From assembly GCF_034092465.1 (NCBI RefSeq), contig NZ_CP139303.1, positions 1 through 64,000 on the forward strand: a stretch of DNA of 64,000 nucleotides, given 5' to 3'. Positions 27,801 through 37,285 of this stretch are shown piece by piece. Under the pieces are notes generated by a model that saw only the letters and a program-made list of their open reading frames with translations, did no database searches and had not been told where the DNA came from. Source of the stretch: Prochlorococcus sp. MIT 1223 (GTDB taxonomy: Bacteria > Cyanobacteriota > Cyanobacteriia > PCC-6307 > Cyanobiaceae). Position 1 is the first letter of the stretch. Every line of letters starts with the position of its first letter. The translations under genes were made by a program, and so were the position numbers.

Positions 27801-28806
27801 ACCTGAGCAAAGTTGGGATCGTCAATCACCACTAGTTTTATTTATTGGCAATGATAATGCTCCTGCAAGCAAGATGGTTAAATCAGCTATTCCTAAGGGA
27901 TTCTCTTCTGTAAGTTTTGATAACCTAAGGTTAAATCTTGGTCCTCGACTCCGAATTGTTTCTCAACCTGTAGCTAGCTTTGAAGTGGAAGGTTTTCTTT
28001 TGTTGAATGGAGGATTAGATCAAACTATTAATGCCAGTGGATTAGTACGCCTACTGACTGGGCGGGTTAATTTATTTACGACTACTTTTGTCTTAGATAG
28101 GCGTGAGCCAAATGTAGCGATTTTTGTTCCTGATATGGGACTGATCCCTTATGTAGATGTTAAATTAACAACACGTATCCCTGAGACTGTAATCGATCCT
28201 GGAGAAGTGAGCTCTTCTAGTGATTTTGCTACTAATGGATCTAGCTCCATAGGGATAGGGGGATCACGTTTTGTGAAAGTAGAAGTAATTGCAACTGGAC
28301 CGGCTGATCGTTTAAAAGACAACTATCAGATTAGAAGTAAGCCACCACTTCCTCAGAGTGAATTATTGGGTCTAATAGGTGGCAATTCACTGGCGAATTT
28401 ATTTAAAGGTAACGATAGTTCTGTTTTTGCGGATGTCCTAAGTCGATCACTTGTTTCTCCTGTTTTGGGGAATATCAGTGGTGCTTTTAATGAGAGACTA
28501 CAAATCAATCTTTATCCAGCATATGTAAACACAGTCGCCCCAGAGTCGGAAGTAGTCGATAATCAGTCAGCTAATAGCTCCGATGAGAACACTGACGGTT
28601 TGTTATCTCAACAAGCTTGGGTAACGGAAGTAGGGATTGATTTGACAGATAGAATAAGTTTTTTGATTCAAGCAACTCCAAATAGAGATGATATACCTCC
28701 TCAAGGAACTGTTGTTTTTCAGTTAAACCAGAACCTAGGATTACAAGGATCTTATGATCAAAATGGTAATTGGCAGAGCCTGGTTGAAATATTCGTTAGA
28801 TATTGA
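24832..28806 (+). CDS. TamB/Tic236-like translocation and assembly protein (DUF490)
   Basis: A 1324-residue inner-membrane-anchored envelope protein. One hydrophobic helix near the N-terminus (about 14-33) is followed by a very long beta-rich region with repeated short strands (AsmA/TamB-like). The C-terminal DUF490 domain ends in the family's aromatic -FVRY. TamB spans the periplasm and works with an Omp85 protein in outer-membrane assembly or lipid transport; Tic236 is its chloroplast relative. A Lys/Ser-rich insert (STKKNKSKSKK, coded near 27730-27765) interrupts the C-terminal part. No Omp85 gene is in the window. The ATG at 24832 is the natural start, giving a short basic N-terminus before the helix. 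Confidence 0.88.
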   Translation: MGVKRKYLKVLRATLMGGSLIAIGVIGFSSADWLAKKIIEWYQPKLEEDLSKKLGHPLLIGQYNGLRPWGISLGPTKLLAGYKDKSTANVSNLKVQVAPISSLLNRRPVLIFTLSKARVNLTRNNKGSYWVLGTSKGSKSPNLELQFRLNDSSEIFFEPSKILVKPNSRIKLNLAESKVKGDLRLDLPKYGSLQVKGNGNWNKLEFEAKAGLRKFQLEALDGVLPTNLSLKTKGTVNGALYLGVKDGTFSCEGALGIYGFHLEGGALKDSLTSNNAALTCQDNLVRLPLTTFKYGIWTADITGNIPFDDSKNLRLGLSSLVKIEDNSQARLELKASLPFFFKEAGLTAGVLVADFTLDDYPLNSLGAFTGQSLSGNLSSNGKVEGPLSELTTNLSFSLENPQFSSIRLQEKWSGNFIGFSGKGGELEMKSVGAALPASISANLDANWGLDFLTIRRLGGDISVTRDQQSYVWSARDFRLDRIELALPPEKRFKRIFGKLSGSGNFAPNPLSLNGNLLLGYPRLTGLKLKEAQIVGNYFDKTYAINGELYPLDQGKISISTKGRVNGSLWSRTELKKISPAWLISTAIQLPKVNIQTPSSDGRAKDLGGFAINPKRESLDNQLREWIRSIIALSKDQQLKEIKEIINPNDIKGFVNGVIDVQGENLQKLNIDLKASGKLWPKSQKIKKETDIKPFGVTIKGPLQIGWGEFTFENIPFSLLSLFVPSPTGLTGMFGLNGRYRLGNRKPELTADLVFNEVGLGKNKLLLKKGKIDISESILKLDIKLQNSLSTKPLTLIGDVPLVESLPINLRIESHGDGINFVDDLFENEIEWKAGSADIRLLITGTIDKPKANGFLVLKNGEILLNEKLLNDINGTMLFDFNRVEIQQLSAKAGDIGVINGSGNISLFKEEEESNPLSIKINGVNLKSSFSDVLVSSKLVVRGALIKPVIGGEITVEKGSISTQRSGSTKKNKSKSKKISNGYGMSKTIQLPEQSWDRQSPLVLFIGNDNAPASKMVKSAIPKGFSSVSFDNLRLNLGPRLRIVSQPVASFEVEGFLLLNGGLDQTINASGLVRLLTGRVNLFTTTFVLDRREPNVAIFVPDMGLIPYVDVKLTTRIPETVIDPGEVSSSSDFATNGSSSIGIGGSRFVKVEVIATGPADRLKDNYQIRSKPPLPQSELLGLIGGNSLANLFKGNDSSVFADVLSRSLVSPVLGNISGAFNERLQINLYPAYVNTVAPESEVVDNQSANSSDENTDGLLSQQAWVTEVGIDLTDRISFLIQATPNRDDIPPQGTVVFQLNQNLGLQGSYDQNGNWQSLVEIFVRY

Positions 28807-28982
28807 TCTATCCTTTCCTTGTATAGATATAAAACTCAAGAAGGAATAATATATTTAGGAAATCTTTTTTTGTTCTAAATTTAAAGCAGGGTTTAATTGG
28901 TAAAATTAGATCATTTTTAGTGACGTTCTCTCTTAAGACTATTCTCTTAAATAGTTAATGGATGATTAAATATAGTAAGCGC

Positions 28983-29027
28983 ATGAAAAATTTATCAGTA
29001 ATATTGTCCCTTTTTGGGGCAATATAA
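28983..29027 (+). other. 14-codon open frame in the proA leader
   Basis: ATG at 28983 opens a frame for [14 protein letters not shown] that stops at 29027, 20 bases before proA. Its first five residues equal those of ProA (MKNLS), and the DNA is similar over about 20 bases. It may be a partial duplication, a leader peptide or chance. The second half overlaps the hairpin 29001-29025. Confidence 0.25.
29001..29025 (+). promoter_or_regulatory. Stable hairpin in the proA leader
   Basis: ATATTGTCCC (29001-29010) pairs with GGGGCAATAT (29016-29025), ten pairs with one G-U, around a TTTTT loop. It ends 22 bases before the proA ATG. No U-tract follows, so it is not a simple terminator. It may be a leader RNA structure or, as DNA, an operator. 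Confidence 0.45.
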
Positions 29028-29047
29028 AGCTAAGACAATTTTGCAGA

Positions 29048-30364
29048 ATGAAAAATCTTTCAACTATCCCAGAACCATCCAATGATTTATATCAAAGAGT
29101 TTTAGAGGTTAGAAAGTCATCTAAAGAGTTATGTCTTGCCTCAGATGACAAACGCAAGCAAGCCCTTTTCTCTATGGCAGAGGCATTGAATAGTAGAGCT
29201 GATGAGATTGTTGATGCAAATATTATTGATTTGCGAAAAGCTGAGGATGAAGGGATTAATAAGTCATTATTAGCGAGATTGAAATTAGATCATTCAAAAT
29301 TATTAGTTGCTGTTGAGGGAGTAAGGAAAGTAGCAGGCTTGCAAGACCCTATAGGATTAAGCCAATTAAACCGTGAATTAGATAGTGATTTGATTCTTGA
29401 AAGATGTACTGTCCCTCTCGGAGTCCTTGGCGTTATTTTTGAAGCAAGACCCGATGCTGTTATCCAGATAGCTTCTCTTGCTATTCGTTCTGGTAATGGA
29501 GCGATTCTTAAAGGAGGAAGTGAAGCAACCTTAACTAATACAGCAATCATTAAAACTCTTCAAGAAGGATTGTCTAAAACTAGTGTCAAGTCTAATGCGC
29601 TTTGTTTATTGACATCTAGAGAAGAAAGTATGGCAATGCTTCGATTGGATGGACTAATAGACCTGATAATCCCTAGAGGAAGCAATGAACTAGTCAGATT
29701 TATTCAAGACAATACAAGTATTCCTGTTCTTGGTCATGCTGACGGTATATGTCATCTCTACATTGATTCTCATTGTGATATCCCTCAAGGTGTTCGTATT
29801 GCTTTGGATAGCAAAACACAATACTCAGCAGCTTGTAATTCAATTGAAACTCTTCTCCTTCATGAGTCTATTGCTGAACAATTTTTGAAACAGGCAATAC
29901 CAGAATTTTCTGAAAGAGGTGTACTTCTTAAAGGTGATAAGGTAAGTAATTCCTTTGGGGTAGCTACTCTCGCCGAAAAAAGTGATTGGTCAACTGAATA
30001 TTTGGATTTGATTCTTTCTATTAAAGTTGTCTCAGGTTTAGAAGAAGCGTTAGAACATATAGATCAATACGGTTCTCGTCATACAGATGCAATAGTTACT
30101 AATAATCTACAGATTGCCGAGAAATTTATGATGTCTGTTAACAGTGCAGGTGTATATCACAATTGTTCAACTCGATTTGCAGATGGTTTTAGATATGGAT
30201 TTGGTGCTGAAGTTGGAATTAGTACGCAAACCTTACCTCCTAGAGGGCCAGTAGGATTAGAAGGATTGGTGACTTACAAATACTTCCTAAGAGGAAACGG
30301 GCATATTGCTGCTGACTTTGTTTCAGGGAAGAAATCCTTTATTCATAAGGATTTAAGTTTATGA
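29048..30364 (+). CDS. proA: Gamma-glutamyl phosphate reductase
   Basis: ProA reduces gamma-glutamyl phosphate to glutamate 5-semialdehyde with NADPH in proline synthesis. It has an aldehyde-dehydrogenase-like fold, with [14 protein letters not shown] (about 124-137) as the conserved cofactor/acyl-phosphate region and the catalytic Cys263 in [14 protein letters not shown]. The C-terminal signature is [25 protein letters not shown]. The length of 438 is normal. Its TGA overlaps the folB ATG by 4 bp, so the two are coupled. proB is not in the window. The 240-bp leader region contains the hairpin and mini-ORF described separately. Confidence 0.97.
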   Translation: MKNLSTIPEPSNDLYQRVLEVRKSSKELCLASDDKRKQALFSMAEALNSRADEIVDANIIDLRKAEDEGINKSLLARLKLDHSKLLVAVEGVRKVAGLQDPIGLSQLNRELDSDLILERCTVPLGVLGVIFEARPDAVIQIASLAIRSGNGAILKGGSEATLTNTAIIKTLQEGLSKTSVKSNALCLLTSREESMAMLRLDGLIDLIIPRGSNELVRFIQDNTSIPVLGHADGICHLYIDSHCDIPQGVRIALDSKTQYSAACNSIETLLLHESIAEQFLKQAIPEFSERGVLLKGDKVSNSFGVATLAEKSDWSTEYLDLILSIKVVSGLEEALEHIDQYGSRHTDAIVTNNLQIAEKFMMSVNSAGVYHNCSTRFADGFRYGFGAEVGISTQTLPPRGPVGLEGLVTYKYFLRGNGHIAADFVSGKKSFIHKDLSL

Positions 30365-30741
30365 GAAATAAGCTACCTTCAGGAGTTATAAAAATAAGAG
30401 GTGTCAATCTTTGGGCTCATGTTGGTGTTCTTGAAAGTGAAAGGCTGTTAGGACAAGATTTCCTTCTTGACATTAGTTTGTGGATTGATGTCTCTAATGC
30501 CGCAACTTATGACGATGTGAAATTATCGGCTGACTACAGTGTCGCCATAAAAGGCTTGCAGAAGCTCAGTTTTACAATTAAATGTTTGACCATTGAGATG
30601 TTTGGCGACAAAATCCTTGACTATCTTGAGGGCTTGTATGGACCAATCCCCATTAAAATTCTTTTAAAAAAATGTAGACCACCTATTAAGGGATTTCAAG
30701 GAAGTGTTGAGATAGAAATGAGTCGTAATTATGAGATTTAA
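30361..30741 (+). CDS. folB: Dihydroneopterin aldolase
   Basis: FolB converts 7,8-dihydroneopterin to 6-hydroxymethyl-dihydropterin and glycolaldehyde in folate synthesis. It is a T-fold protein of 126 residues. [29 protein letters not shown] (about 15-43) contains the conserved Gly-x-x-x-x-E of the pterin site. ADYSVAIK and [11 protein letters not shown] match the family, and the Lys-rich [11 protein letters not shown] supplies the usual catalytic lysine. The start ATG overlaps the proA stop (ATGA). The lipase gene follows after 6 bases. Confidence 0.9.
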   Translation: MRNKLPSGVIKIRGVNLWAHVGVLESERLLGQDFLLDISLWIDVSNAATYDDVKLSADYSVAIKGLQKLSFTIKCLTIEMFGDKILDYLEGLYGPIPIKILLKKCRPPIKGFQGSVEIEMSRNYEI

Positions 30742-30747
30742 TCTACG

Positions 30748-31350
30748 ATGTTAAGACGAACTAAAATTATTATTATGGTTCATGGGCTATGGGATAAACC
30801 TAATGTTTTTAATAGGCTTGTACTTCGACTTGAAAGTATTGGATTACGAGTCCTTGCTCCACACTTACCTCATGGACTAGGAAATGTTTCTATAAAAACT
30901 TTGGCAGAAAAGCTAGATAATTATATTTGTGAGACTTTAAATGAAGATGAATCTTTTGATATAGTTGGATTCTCAATGGGGGGATTAGTCGTTCGATATT
31001 GGCTTCAAAGAATGGAGGGAACAAAAAGGACTAGAAGGTTTTTTAGTATTGGGACTCCTCATCAAGGTACGTTCACGGCTCAGGTGGTACCTTCTTGGCT
31101 GCTTATAGGGATCGCTGAGATGAAGAGAGGAAGCATTTTCTTGAAAGATCTAAATAGAGATGTGCGAATGCTATATGTTGTTAATCCAGTAAGCTTTTTT
31201 TGTTTCTGGGACTTAATGGTTTTCCCTGGCTGGGAGGCAAGACTATTGATTGGAAAAGCTTATAAAATACCAGTCTTAACTCATAAAGATTTAATATCTA
31301 ATTCTTCTGCAATAGATATTATTACTCAAAAGATCTTACGAAATCTCTAA
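30748..31350 (+). CDS. Alpha/beta hydrolase, lipase-like
   Basis: A 200-residue cytosolic alpha/beta hydrolase of the triacylglycerol lipase-like type. It has the oxyanion HGLWD (12-16) near the N-terminus, the nucleophile elbow GFSMGG with Ser76 (74-79), and IGTPHQGT (101-108), the TPHxGT motif common in lipases. The probable acid lies in the FFCFWDLMVFPGW region, and the terminal His in VLTHKDLIS (about 176-184). It is small for a lipase and has no signal peptide. The substrate is unknown; an acyl ester is plausible. It is the last gene of proA-folB-lipase. Confidence 0.85.
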   Translation: MLRRTKIIIMVHGLWDKPNVFNRLVLRLESIGLRVLAPHLPHGLGNVSIKTLAEKLDNYICETLNEDESFDIVGFSMGGLVVRYWLQRMEGTKRTRRFFSIGTPHQGTFTAQVVPSWLLIGIAEMKRGSIFLKDLNRDVRMLYVVNPVSFFCFWDLMVFPGWEARLLIGKAYKIPVLTHKDLISNSSAIDIITQKILRNL

Positions 31351-31434
31351 ATTAGGATGCCAAGAATTTTGCTGATCTAATTCTATTCTATAAGCTATTA
31401 GATACATCCTTAGTTAATAATAGATAGAATAATT

Positions 31435-31463
31435 CTAAACCTTAATTTCTAATCAAGGTTTAG
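31435..31463. terminator. Possible bidirectional terminator hairpin
   Basis: CTAAACCTT (31435-31443) pairs perfectly with AAGGTTTAG (31455-31463) across an 11-base loop, between the convergent lipase and methyltransferase genes. The T-rich tail is weak on both sides, so termination is plausible but not certain. Confidence 0.45.
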
Positions 31464-31481
31464 TTTATCAGTTTGTATGAC

Positions 31482-32303
31482 TTATCTTTTCGTTAGTATT
31501 ATTATTGGATATGTACCAAGAAGTGTAAAGAATCTACTGAATCTGCTCTCAGCCTTAAAGAGTAATTGGAATAGATATTTGCCAATAAAATTATTTGGGA
31601 AAAAAACTTTTTGTATTTTTGCACTAAATGTTCGCCAAGGTCTTATTTTTACATCTGCAATATCATCAAAGCGAATCCACCATTTTAAGGGATAACGCTT
31701 GAAGTAATTTTTTTGATGTGTAAATTTATTGGATTTCTTCAAGAATCTAATTTCTCTTAGTGCATTTAAGCAATTAAGCAATATTTTCAAAGGATAGATC
31801 AAAATACTTTCTAGAGATTGAGGGTTTGAATATACAATAATTACTGGATTCCCTGGCTTTGTAACACTTAATAGTTTCCTTACAGCCTCTTCTTGTTTTT
31901 CTTTATCTATATGATAGATGGTATGCAAGCTTATTGCGCAATCAAAATAATTGGCTTCGAGAGGTATATCGAAAAAACTACCATGTAAATATATGCCATG
32001 TTCACCTAATTTATTTTTTGCATCTTCTAAAGCCTTTGAAGACAAATCTATGCAATACCTTTTTTCGTAATTGACTGAATATTCTAAATACTCAGGGTAT
32101 TGAATTGGGCCTGATGCCATGTCAAGTATATTGGTACCTTTAATTGGAATGTACTTAAGTAGTCTTAATCTACATTTGCTTACATACTCTTTAGCGCAAT
32201 CCCTTAAATCCTCTGATTGCTTAGCATCTTCTGTTATACCTTTATAAGTATTCCATAAATTTGAATTATAGTTTTTAGAAAGTATTTCTTCTGCTGATTT
32301 CAT
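31482..32303 (-). CDS. Class I SAM-dependent methyltransferase
   Basis: A 273-residue Rossmann-fold methyltransferase. Motif I is NILDMASGPIQYP (58-70; usual form D-x-G-x-G-x-G, here DMASGP). The acidic residue binding the SAM ribose is Asp86 in YCIDLSSKAL. The motif IV region is FDCAISLHTIYHI, and a Methyltransf_11-like core continues to about 160. The C-terminal ~110 residues are basic and aromatic (RFLKKSNKFTHQKNYFKRYPLKWWIRFDD), perhaps for membrane or substrate contact. The substrate is unknown. The gene is AT-rich, has longer non-coding flanks than its neighbours (131 and 277 bp) and belongs to no obvious operon, so it may be an accessory gene. Confidence 0.8.
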   Translation of the reverse strand: MKSAEEILSKNYNSNLWNTYKGITEDAKQSEDLRDCAKEYVSKCRLRLLKYIPIKGTNILDMASGPIQYPEYLEYSVNYEKRYCIDLSSKALEDAKNKLGEHGIYLHGSFFDIPLEANYFDCAISLHTIYHIDKEKQEEAVRKLLSVTKPGNPVIIVYSNPQSLESILIYPLKILLNCLNALREIRFLKKSNKFTHQKNYFKRYPLKWWIRFDDIADVKIRPWRTFSAKIQKVFFPNNFIGKYLFQLLFKAESRFSRFFTLLGTYPIIILTKR

Positions 32304-32580
32304 AGAGATAATTTTAAACTCATTTTACTACACTTAATTCTTGTTTAACCTTATAAATAGAATTCCTTACAAAAGTATAAGTATTAAAAATTAGGGTACG
32401 AAGTTAAAATTCTAAGTAGAAATAATTTTCTCTTAAATGTGCTTTCTTCAAGAAAGTAAGTTGTAAAACCAAGGTTATTGGCTTATCTAACTTAATACAA
32501 TTCAACAGATATTTTAAAAATATATAAGAAAGAGAATCTATTTTGTATTTGACGAATAAATATTAAATTTAGCTATCGCT

Positions 32581-34698
32581 TTATAGCCCTGAATGTCTTA
32601 TGAGTGCTTTTGTTGATGGCTGTCTACCTCTAAAGGCTTCAAAAACTTTTGATGGAGACCTGCTCCCACCCAGACTCAAGACTGTGTCACGAAAACGTCT
32701 ACCAGTCTCGCTGACTTTTTGTACATCATCAAGTCCAACTTCTTCAAATGCAGAGAATGCATCTGAACTGAGAACCTCAGCCCACTTGTATGAATAGTAA
32801 CCAGCGGCATAACCACCAGCAAATATATGACTAAAAGAACATAGGAATTGATCTTCCTTTATTGGATCTATTACAGTTGTTGATTTTGCGATTTCTCTCC
32901 TGATTTGGTCAGGACTAATGCCTAAGTCTTTATTCCATTGACTATGCAGTCTGATATCTGTTATCGCAAAATGTACTTGTCTTAATGTAGCCATTCCAGA
33001 ATTGAATGTACGACTTTGCTTTAGCTTTTTAAACTCTTCTTCTGGTATTGGCTCGTCAGTTTTCCAATGCTTTGCCATTCCCATAAGTGTTGAACGGTCA
33101 AGGCACCAGTTCTCCATGAATTGACTTGGCAATTCAACCGCATCCCATTCGACATTATTTATTCCAGCTGCTTGTGGGTAGTCAACTGTTGTTAACATGT
33201 GCTGGAGACCATGTCCAAATTCGTGGAAAAGTGTTTCCACTTCTTCAAAGCTCATTAAACTAGGAGCCTCTTCTGTAGGAGGAGTTTGATTGCAAATTAA
33301 ATAAGCGACTGGTAAAACCTTGTCTCCTTCAAGAGAGATATCTTTCCCTAGGCATTCATCCATCCATGCCCCCCCTCTCTTTGTAGCAGCTCTACTGTAT
33401 GGATCCAGATAGAACGAAGCTAAAGTAGAGCCGTCTTTGTCTAATACGTCAAATAGTTTGACGTCTTTATGCCATGTTGGTGCTTCATCTGATTTAGAAG
33501 GGATTATTTGTATTTCGAAAAGTTTTCCACATAATTTGAATAATCCATTTAATACTTTTGGCAATGGAAACCAAGGTCGAAGTTTTTCTTGATTAAGACT
33601 AAATTTTTCAACTCTTAATTTCTCTGACCAATAACTGATGTCCCAGGGTTCAAGTTTATCTGCTTCAGAAGATTTATGCCTAAGAGCACAATCTTTTAAT
33701 TCTTGAAGTTCTTTTTTTGCAACCTTTAAGGAAGCTGAACGTAGCTCTTCTAGTAGGTTCTCCACCTCAGTAGTATTTTGAGCCATTTTCCTTGTAAGAC
33801 TTAGCTCTGCCCAGTTGTTATAACCAAGAATTTTTGACTGATCAGCTCTTAACGTAAGTATTTCTTCAATTATTTTTCTATTGTCAAGAAGACCTTCGCT
33901 AGCACGGCTTACATGTGCTTTGTATATCAATTCACGTAAATGTCTATTATCTGAATATGTAATAAAAGGAATGTAGCTTGGCATGTCTAAGCCAACTCGC
34001 CAAGGTCCTTTCTCTTTAGTAGGCTCTAAATCATCTTGACTTTTGTCTCCTGCCTCTTTCGCCGTGTTAGCAAGTATTTCAAGAACTCTTGAAGGTAAAC
34101 CAAGTATTTCTTCTTCTTTGGTTAAAACCAAACTCCATGCTTTTGTTGCATCAAGTACGTGATTGCTAAATATATTTGATAGTTCTGCAAGTCTTTCGCT
34201 ATTCAAATTAAAACTATTTTTTTGGGAGCCATTAAGGCCTACTCCTCTATGGTTCATTGAGGTTATCTCAGCTTCTAAAATTCTTAATTGAGTTTCGTTT
34301 AGGTTGTCTCGTTCCTTCTCTTTTAGGCTTAATAATGACTTGTATATTGTTCTGCTTTGTCCGACTTTGTTGCCAAAACGTATTATCTCAGGTTGTTGTT
34401 CGGCATATGCCTCGCGAAGTTCAGGCGAATTGCAAACACCATTTAAATGAGAGACAACTCCCCAACTCCATCTTATTTTTTCCTCAATAAGGTGTAGAGG
34501 GACCATTACATCCGCCCATCTTAATGATATGTTCTTATTGATTTTTTCTTCTAATATTTTTTCCAGTTCATCAACTTTTTGATTTAGTTGACCAAGCAGA
34601 AAAGGAATGCTTTCTTTTATTTCCTCCGGAGTAATTTCTTTGTAGTTTGGTAACCCTTCTCCCTTTAATAAAGGATATCTTTCTTGTTTATTTATCAT
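32581..34698 (-). CDS. prlC: Oligopeptidase A-like M3 family metallopeptidase
   Basis: Cytosolic zinc endopeptidase that degrades short peptides, including cleaved signal peptides. It has 705 residues. The M3 catalytic motif HEFGHGLQHML starts at His492 (HEFGH, 492-496), and the third ligand Glu lies about 25 residues further on in VEWDAVELPSQFMENW. FYLDPYSRAATKRGGAWM (429-446) and YAAGYYSYKWAE are family-conserved substrate-site segments. The N-terminal helical half closes over the cleft. It begins one base after the ndhD stop codon on the same strand, the last gene of a long minus-strand series. Confidence 0.94.
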   Translation of the reverse strand: MINKQERYPLLKGEGLPNYKEITPEEIKESIPFLLGQLNQKVDELEKILEEKINKNISLRWADVMVPLHLIEEKIRWSWGVVSHLNGVCNSPELREAYAEQQPEIIRFGNKVGQSRTIYKSLLSLKEKERDNLNETQLRILEAEITSMNHRGVGLNGSQKNSFNLNSERLAELSNIFSNHVLDATKAWSLVLTKEEEILGLPSRVLEILANTAKEAGDKSQDDLEPTKEKGPWRVGLDMPSYIPFITYSDNRHLRELIYKAHVSRASEGLLDNRKIIEEILTLRADQSKILGYNNWAELSLTRKMAQNTTEVENLLEELRSASLKVAKKELQELKDCALRHKSSEADKLEPWDISYWSEKLRVEKFSLNQEKLRPWFPLPKVLNGLFKLCGKLFEIQIIPSKSDEAPTWHKDVKLFDVLDKDGSTLASFYLDPYSRAATKRGGAWMDECLGKDISLEGDKVLPVAYLICNQTPPTEEAPSLMSFEEVETLFHEFGHGLQHMLTTVDYPQAAGINNVEWDAVELPSQFMENWCLDRSTLMGMAKHWKTDEPIPEEEFKKLKQSRTFNSGMATLRQVHFAITDIRLHSQWNKDLGISPDQIRREIAKSTTVIDPIKEDQFLCSFSHIFAGGYAAGYYSYKWAEVLSSDAFSAFEEVGLDDVQKVSETGRRFRDTVLSLGGSRSPSKVFEAFRGRQPSTKALIRHSGL

Positions 34699-34699
34699 G

Positions 34700-36319
34700 T
34701 CAACTTAATTGTATAGATTGAGTTATTGAGATCACATTATGGCTCAAAAGAACATCAGCCAGAGCATTTGTTGAACTTTCATATAGGTCAATTGCTACTC
34801 TAGGCCAGAATCCAATAACTAAAGTTGGAACTAATAGGCTCAAGCCTACTGATAGCTCTCTATTAGACATCTCTTTAGTAAAAGCTAAAGCAGGAATCCT
34901 TGGTCCAAAAAACACTCTTCGACACATTGATAAAAGATAAATTGGTGTAAGAACTAGACCAATGGCGGCAAGTAAAATTGTTATTGATCTGAATATAGAA
35001 GTAAATCCATCTTGACTTGTTATACCCAGAAATACAGTTATTTCACTTACAAATCCACTCATGCCTGGAAGAGCTAATGAGGCTAGAGAGCTTATTAAGA
35101 AAAGAGCGAATGTTATAGGTAAGACTTTTGCCAGACCTCCCATGTTTGGAATTGATAAAGTATTTGTTCTTTCGTAAAAGCTACCTGTAACAAAAAACAT
35201 AGCTGCTGCTATTAATCCATGGCTAATCATTTGCAGCATTGCTCCACTAATTCCTAAAGCATCTATGGCGCCAATCCCAAGGAGAACAAAGCCCATATGA
35301 CTTACAGAGCTACAAGCAATACGACGTTTGACATTGTCTTGGGCAAATGCATTTAATGCTCCATAAATGATATTTACAATCCCGATAATTATTAATGCTG
35401 GGGCAAGTTTTAAATGTGCGTCAGGAAGTATTTGCACATTGAATCTCAATAGTGCATATCCACCCATTTTTAATAAAACACCCGCAAGAAGCATTGAGAC
35501 TGGAGCATTTGCTTCCCCATGAGCATCTGGAAGCCATGTGTGCAATGGAAATATTGGCAGCTTTACTCCAAACCCAATTAAAAAGCCCAAATAACAAAGA
35601 ATCGCGAATGTACCCGTAGGGGATTTATGGGCAAGCTCTGTTAAATTTAAAGTAAAAATATCTCCTGAGAGAGCTAATGCTAAACCACTTATTAGTATTA
35701 ATAATGAGGCTAATGCTGTATATAAAATAAATTTAGTTGCTGCATAAAGACGTCTATTCCCTCCCCAGATGGCAATTAATAGATAAACGGGTACAAGTTC
35801 TAATTCCCAAGCAAGGAAAAACAATAGAAAGTCTTGCGATAAGAAAACCAGTGCCTGAGCAGATGCTTGAACCAGCAATAAGGCAAAATATAGTCTTGTT
35901 TTATTATTGATTTTCCAACTAGCTATTGCAGATAGAAGAGTTATTAAACCACTTAAAACAACTAATGGAGCAGAAATGCCATCTACTCCTAGAGACCATT
36001 CAAGTCCTATAGATGGCAGCCAATTAAGTCTTTCAACAAGTTGAAGTTCGTTTGATTGTTTATTGAATAAATTTGCAAATACTCCAACAATTATCAAGAA
36101 GTCAAAAAGAAGAAAGCCTATAGCAAGGTTTCTTGCAATTGTTGAATCTCCTTCTTTTCCTTTTGGCAGTAAAGGCATTATCAATGCCCCAGTCGCTGGC
36201 AATAAGACTATTAGAGAAAGCCATGGGAATGTAACTTGGCTTTCAATAGGAAGGGGCAAATTTGCCTCCATAATTTGAGCAAGATGAGTTAAGAACCTAT
36301 CAGCCATAGGTCTCTCCAT
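34700..36319 (-). CDS. ndhD: NAD(P)H-quinone oxidoreductase chain 4 (NdhD)
   Basis: Proton-pumping membrane subunit of NDH-1 in the thylakoid, homologous to antiporters and to NuoM. It has about 14 hydrophobic helices. The sequence [13 protein letters not shown] with the preceding AWELE carries the conserved Glu of this family. The [31 protein letters not shown] segment has the Lys and His of the proton channel, and [12 protein letters not shown] is typical of chain 4. The length of 539 is normal. Starts at Met5 or Met17 are also possible. It is probably the NdhD1 type used in respiration and cyclic flow, but the paralogue cannot be fixed without alignment. Confidence 0.93.
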   Translation of the reverse strand: MERPMADRFLTHLAQIMEANLPLPIESQVTFPWLSLIVLLPATGALIMPLLPKGKEGDSTIARNLAIGFLLFDFLIIVGVFANLFNKQSNELQLVERLNWLPSIGLEWSLGVDGISAPLVVLSGLITLLSAIASWKINNKTRLYFALLLVQASAQALVFLSQDFLLFFLAWELELVPVYLLIAIWGGNRRLYAATKFILYTALASLLILISGLALALSGDIFTLNLTELAHKSPTGTFAILCYLGFLIGFGVKLPIFPLHTWLPDAHGEANAPVSMLLAGVLLKMGGYALLRFNVQILPDAHLKLAPALIIIGIVNIIYGALNAFAQDNVKRRIACSSVSHMGFVLLGIGAIDALGISGAMLQMISHGLIAAAMFFVTGSFYERTNTLSIPNMGGLAKVLPITFALFLISSLASLALPGMSGFVSEITVFLGITSQDGFTSIFRSITILLAAIGLVLTPIYLLSMCRRVFFGPRIPALAFTKEMSNRELSVGLSLLVPTLVIGFWPRVAIDLYESSTNALADVLLSHNVISITQSIQLS

Positions 36320-36327
36320 AAGTATAA

Positions 36328-37275
36328 CTACTCATTAACTTTTTTGACGCATTCGCTTCCCCTTCTTTGAAGCTCTAGGACGGGAGCTCTGCTTGCGACT
36401 CCGGCAAGCTCCCAGGCTCTTACCATGGATTGACTAACCATCCTGCTTTGAGACTCTTCGCATAAAGCCAAAATACTAGGACCTGCTCCGCTTATTGCGC
36501 ACCCTAGCGCCCCAGCTTTTATTGCAGCAGTCCTAACTTCAAGTCCTCCTTTTATAAGCCCCCATCTATATGGCTCATGCAAGCGGTCGTGCATGCCGTC
36601 TGATATTAGTTCGTTATTTCCTGTTCTAAGACCTTGAAGAAGAAGTGAGATGGCTCCAAGATTCATGACGGCATCATTTATTGGAATATTCTTGGGCATC
36701 ACTCGTCGAGCCTCGCTTGTACTAAGCCTTAATGATGGAATTGCTACAACTGCTTTAATTGAGCTATCCCAGTCGCATCTGATTACTCTCCATCTTTCCG
36801 ATGCTGCTTTTGCTGTAAGACAAAGTCCTCCAAGCAATGAAGGCACAACATTATCTGGATGCCCTTCGATGTCAATAGCAAGTTCTAGAAGCTTTTCTTT
36901 TGGGAGAGGTTCTCCCATTAGTGCATTTGCTCCTACTAGTCCCGCAACAATTGCAGTAGCACTACTTCCAAGCCCTCTCGCTGGAGGGACTGCAAGCTTG
37001 ACCCTGGCTTCAAGGGCAACGGGTTCTATTTCAGCAGCTTTCCAAACTCTTTGCGCTGCTCTATAGAAAAGATTTTCTGGCCCTCCACGCAAATGATTGC
37101 CTTCTGTACTTTCCATTATTAATTCAAATCTTTCAGCTGTTCCCTCAATCCTTTTGATAGTAAATTCATTCTTTAAGCTCAATGCAGCACCTAGGCAATC
37201 AAAGCCTGGGCCTATGTTTGCCGTTGTGGAAGGAACTTCCACGATTACTTTTTCTCCTATCAGCGGTGGCCGCAT
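36328..37275 (-). CDS. thrB: Homoserine kinase
   Basis: ThrB phosphorylates homoserine with ATP on the way to threonine. It is a GHMP-family kinase of 315 residues. The N-terminal [16 protein letters not shown] (15-30) binds substrate, the ATP-loop [12 protein letters not shown] lies at about 97-108, and the C-terminal [13 protein letters not shown] motif completes the site. The length is normal. It is preceded by glk (10-bp gap) and followed by ndhD (8-bp gap), all on the minus strand. Confidence 0.96.
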   Translation of the reverse strand: MRPPLIGEKVIVEVPSTTANIGPGFDCLGAALSLKNEFTIKRIEGTAERFELIMESTEGNHLRGGPENLFYRAAQRVWKAAEIEPVALEARVKLAVPPARGLGSSATAIVAGLVGANALMGEPLPKEKLLELAIDIEGHPDNVVPSLLGGLCLTAKAASERWRVIRCDWDSSIKAVVAIPSLRLSTSEARRVMPKNIPINDAVMNLGAISLLLQGLRTGNNELISDGMHDRLHEPYRWGLIKGGLEVRTAAIKAGALGCAISGAGPSILALCEESQSRMVSQSMVRAWELAGVASRAPVLELQRRGSECVKKVNE

Positions 37276-37285
37276 TAGTTCCTAA

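Noticed and set aside
28805-28829. Weak ATCTAT/ATAGAT hairpin after the TamB-like gene
   Set aside because: Only 6 bp and a T-run 30 bases away; too weak to call a terminator.
31477-31695. Plus-strand frame overlapping the methyltransferase gene
   Set aside because: Fully antisense to a protein with clear SAM-binding motifs; no homologous features.
32442-32456. CTTTCTT-C-AAGAAAG palindrome upstream of the methyltransferase gene
   Set aside because: Short, low-complexity stem in AT-rich spacer, no T-run and no clear position relative to a promoter.
33523-33531. TTTTCCACA, a DnaA-box-like sequence
   Set aside because: A single copy within prlC coding sequence, with no cluster; expected by chance in AT-rich DNA.
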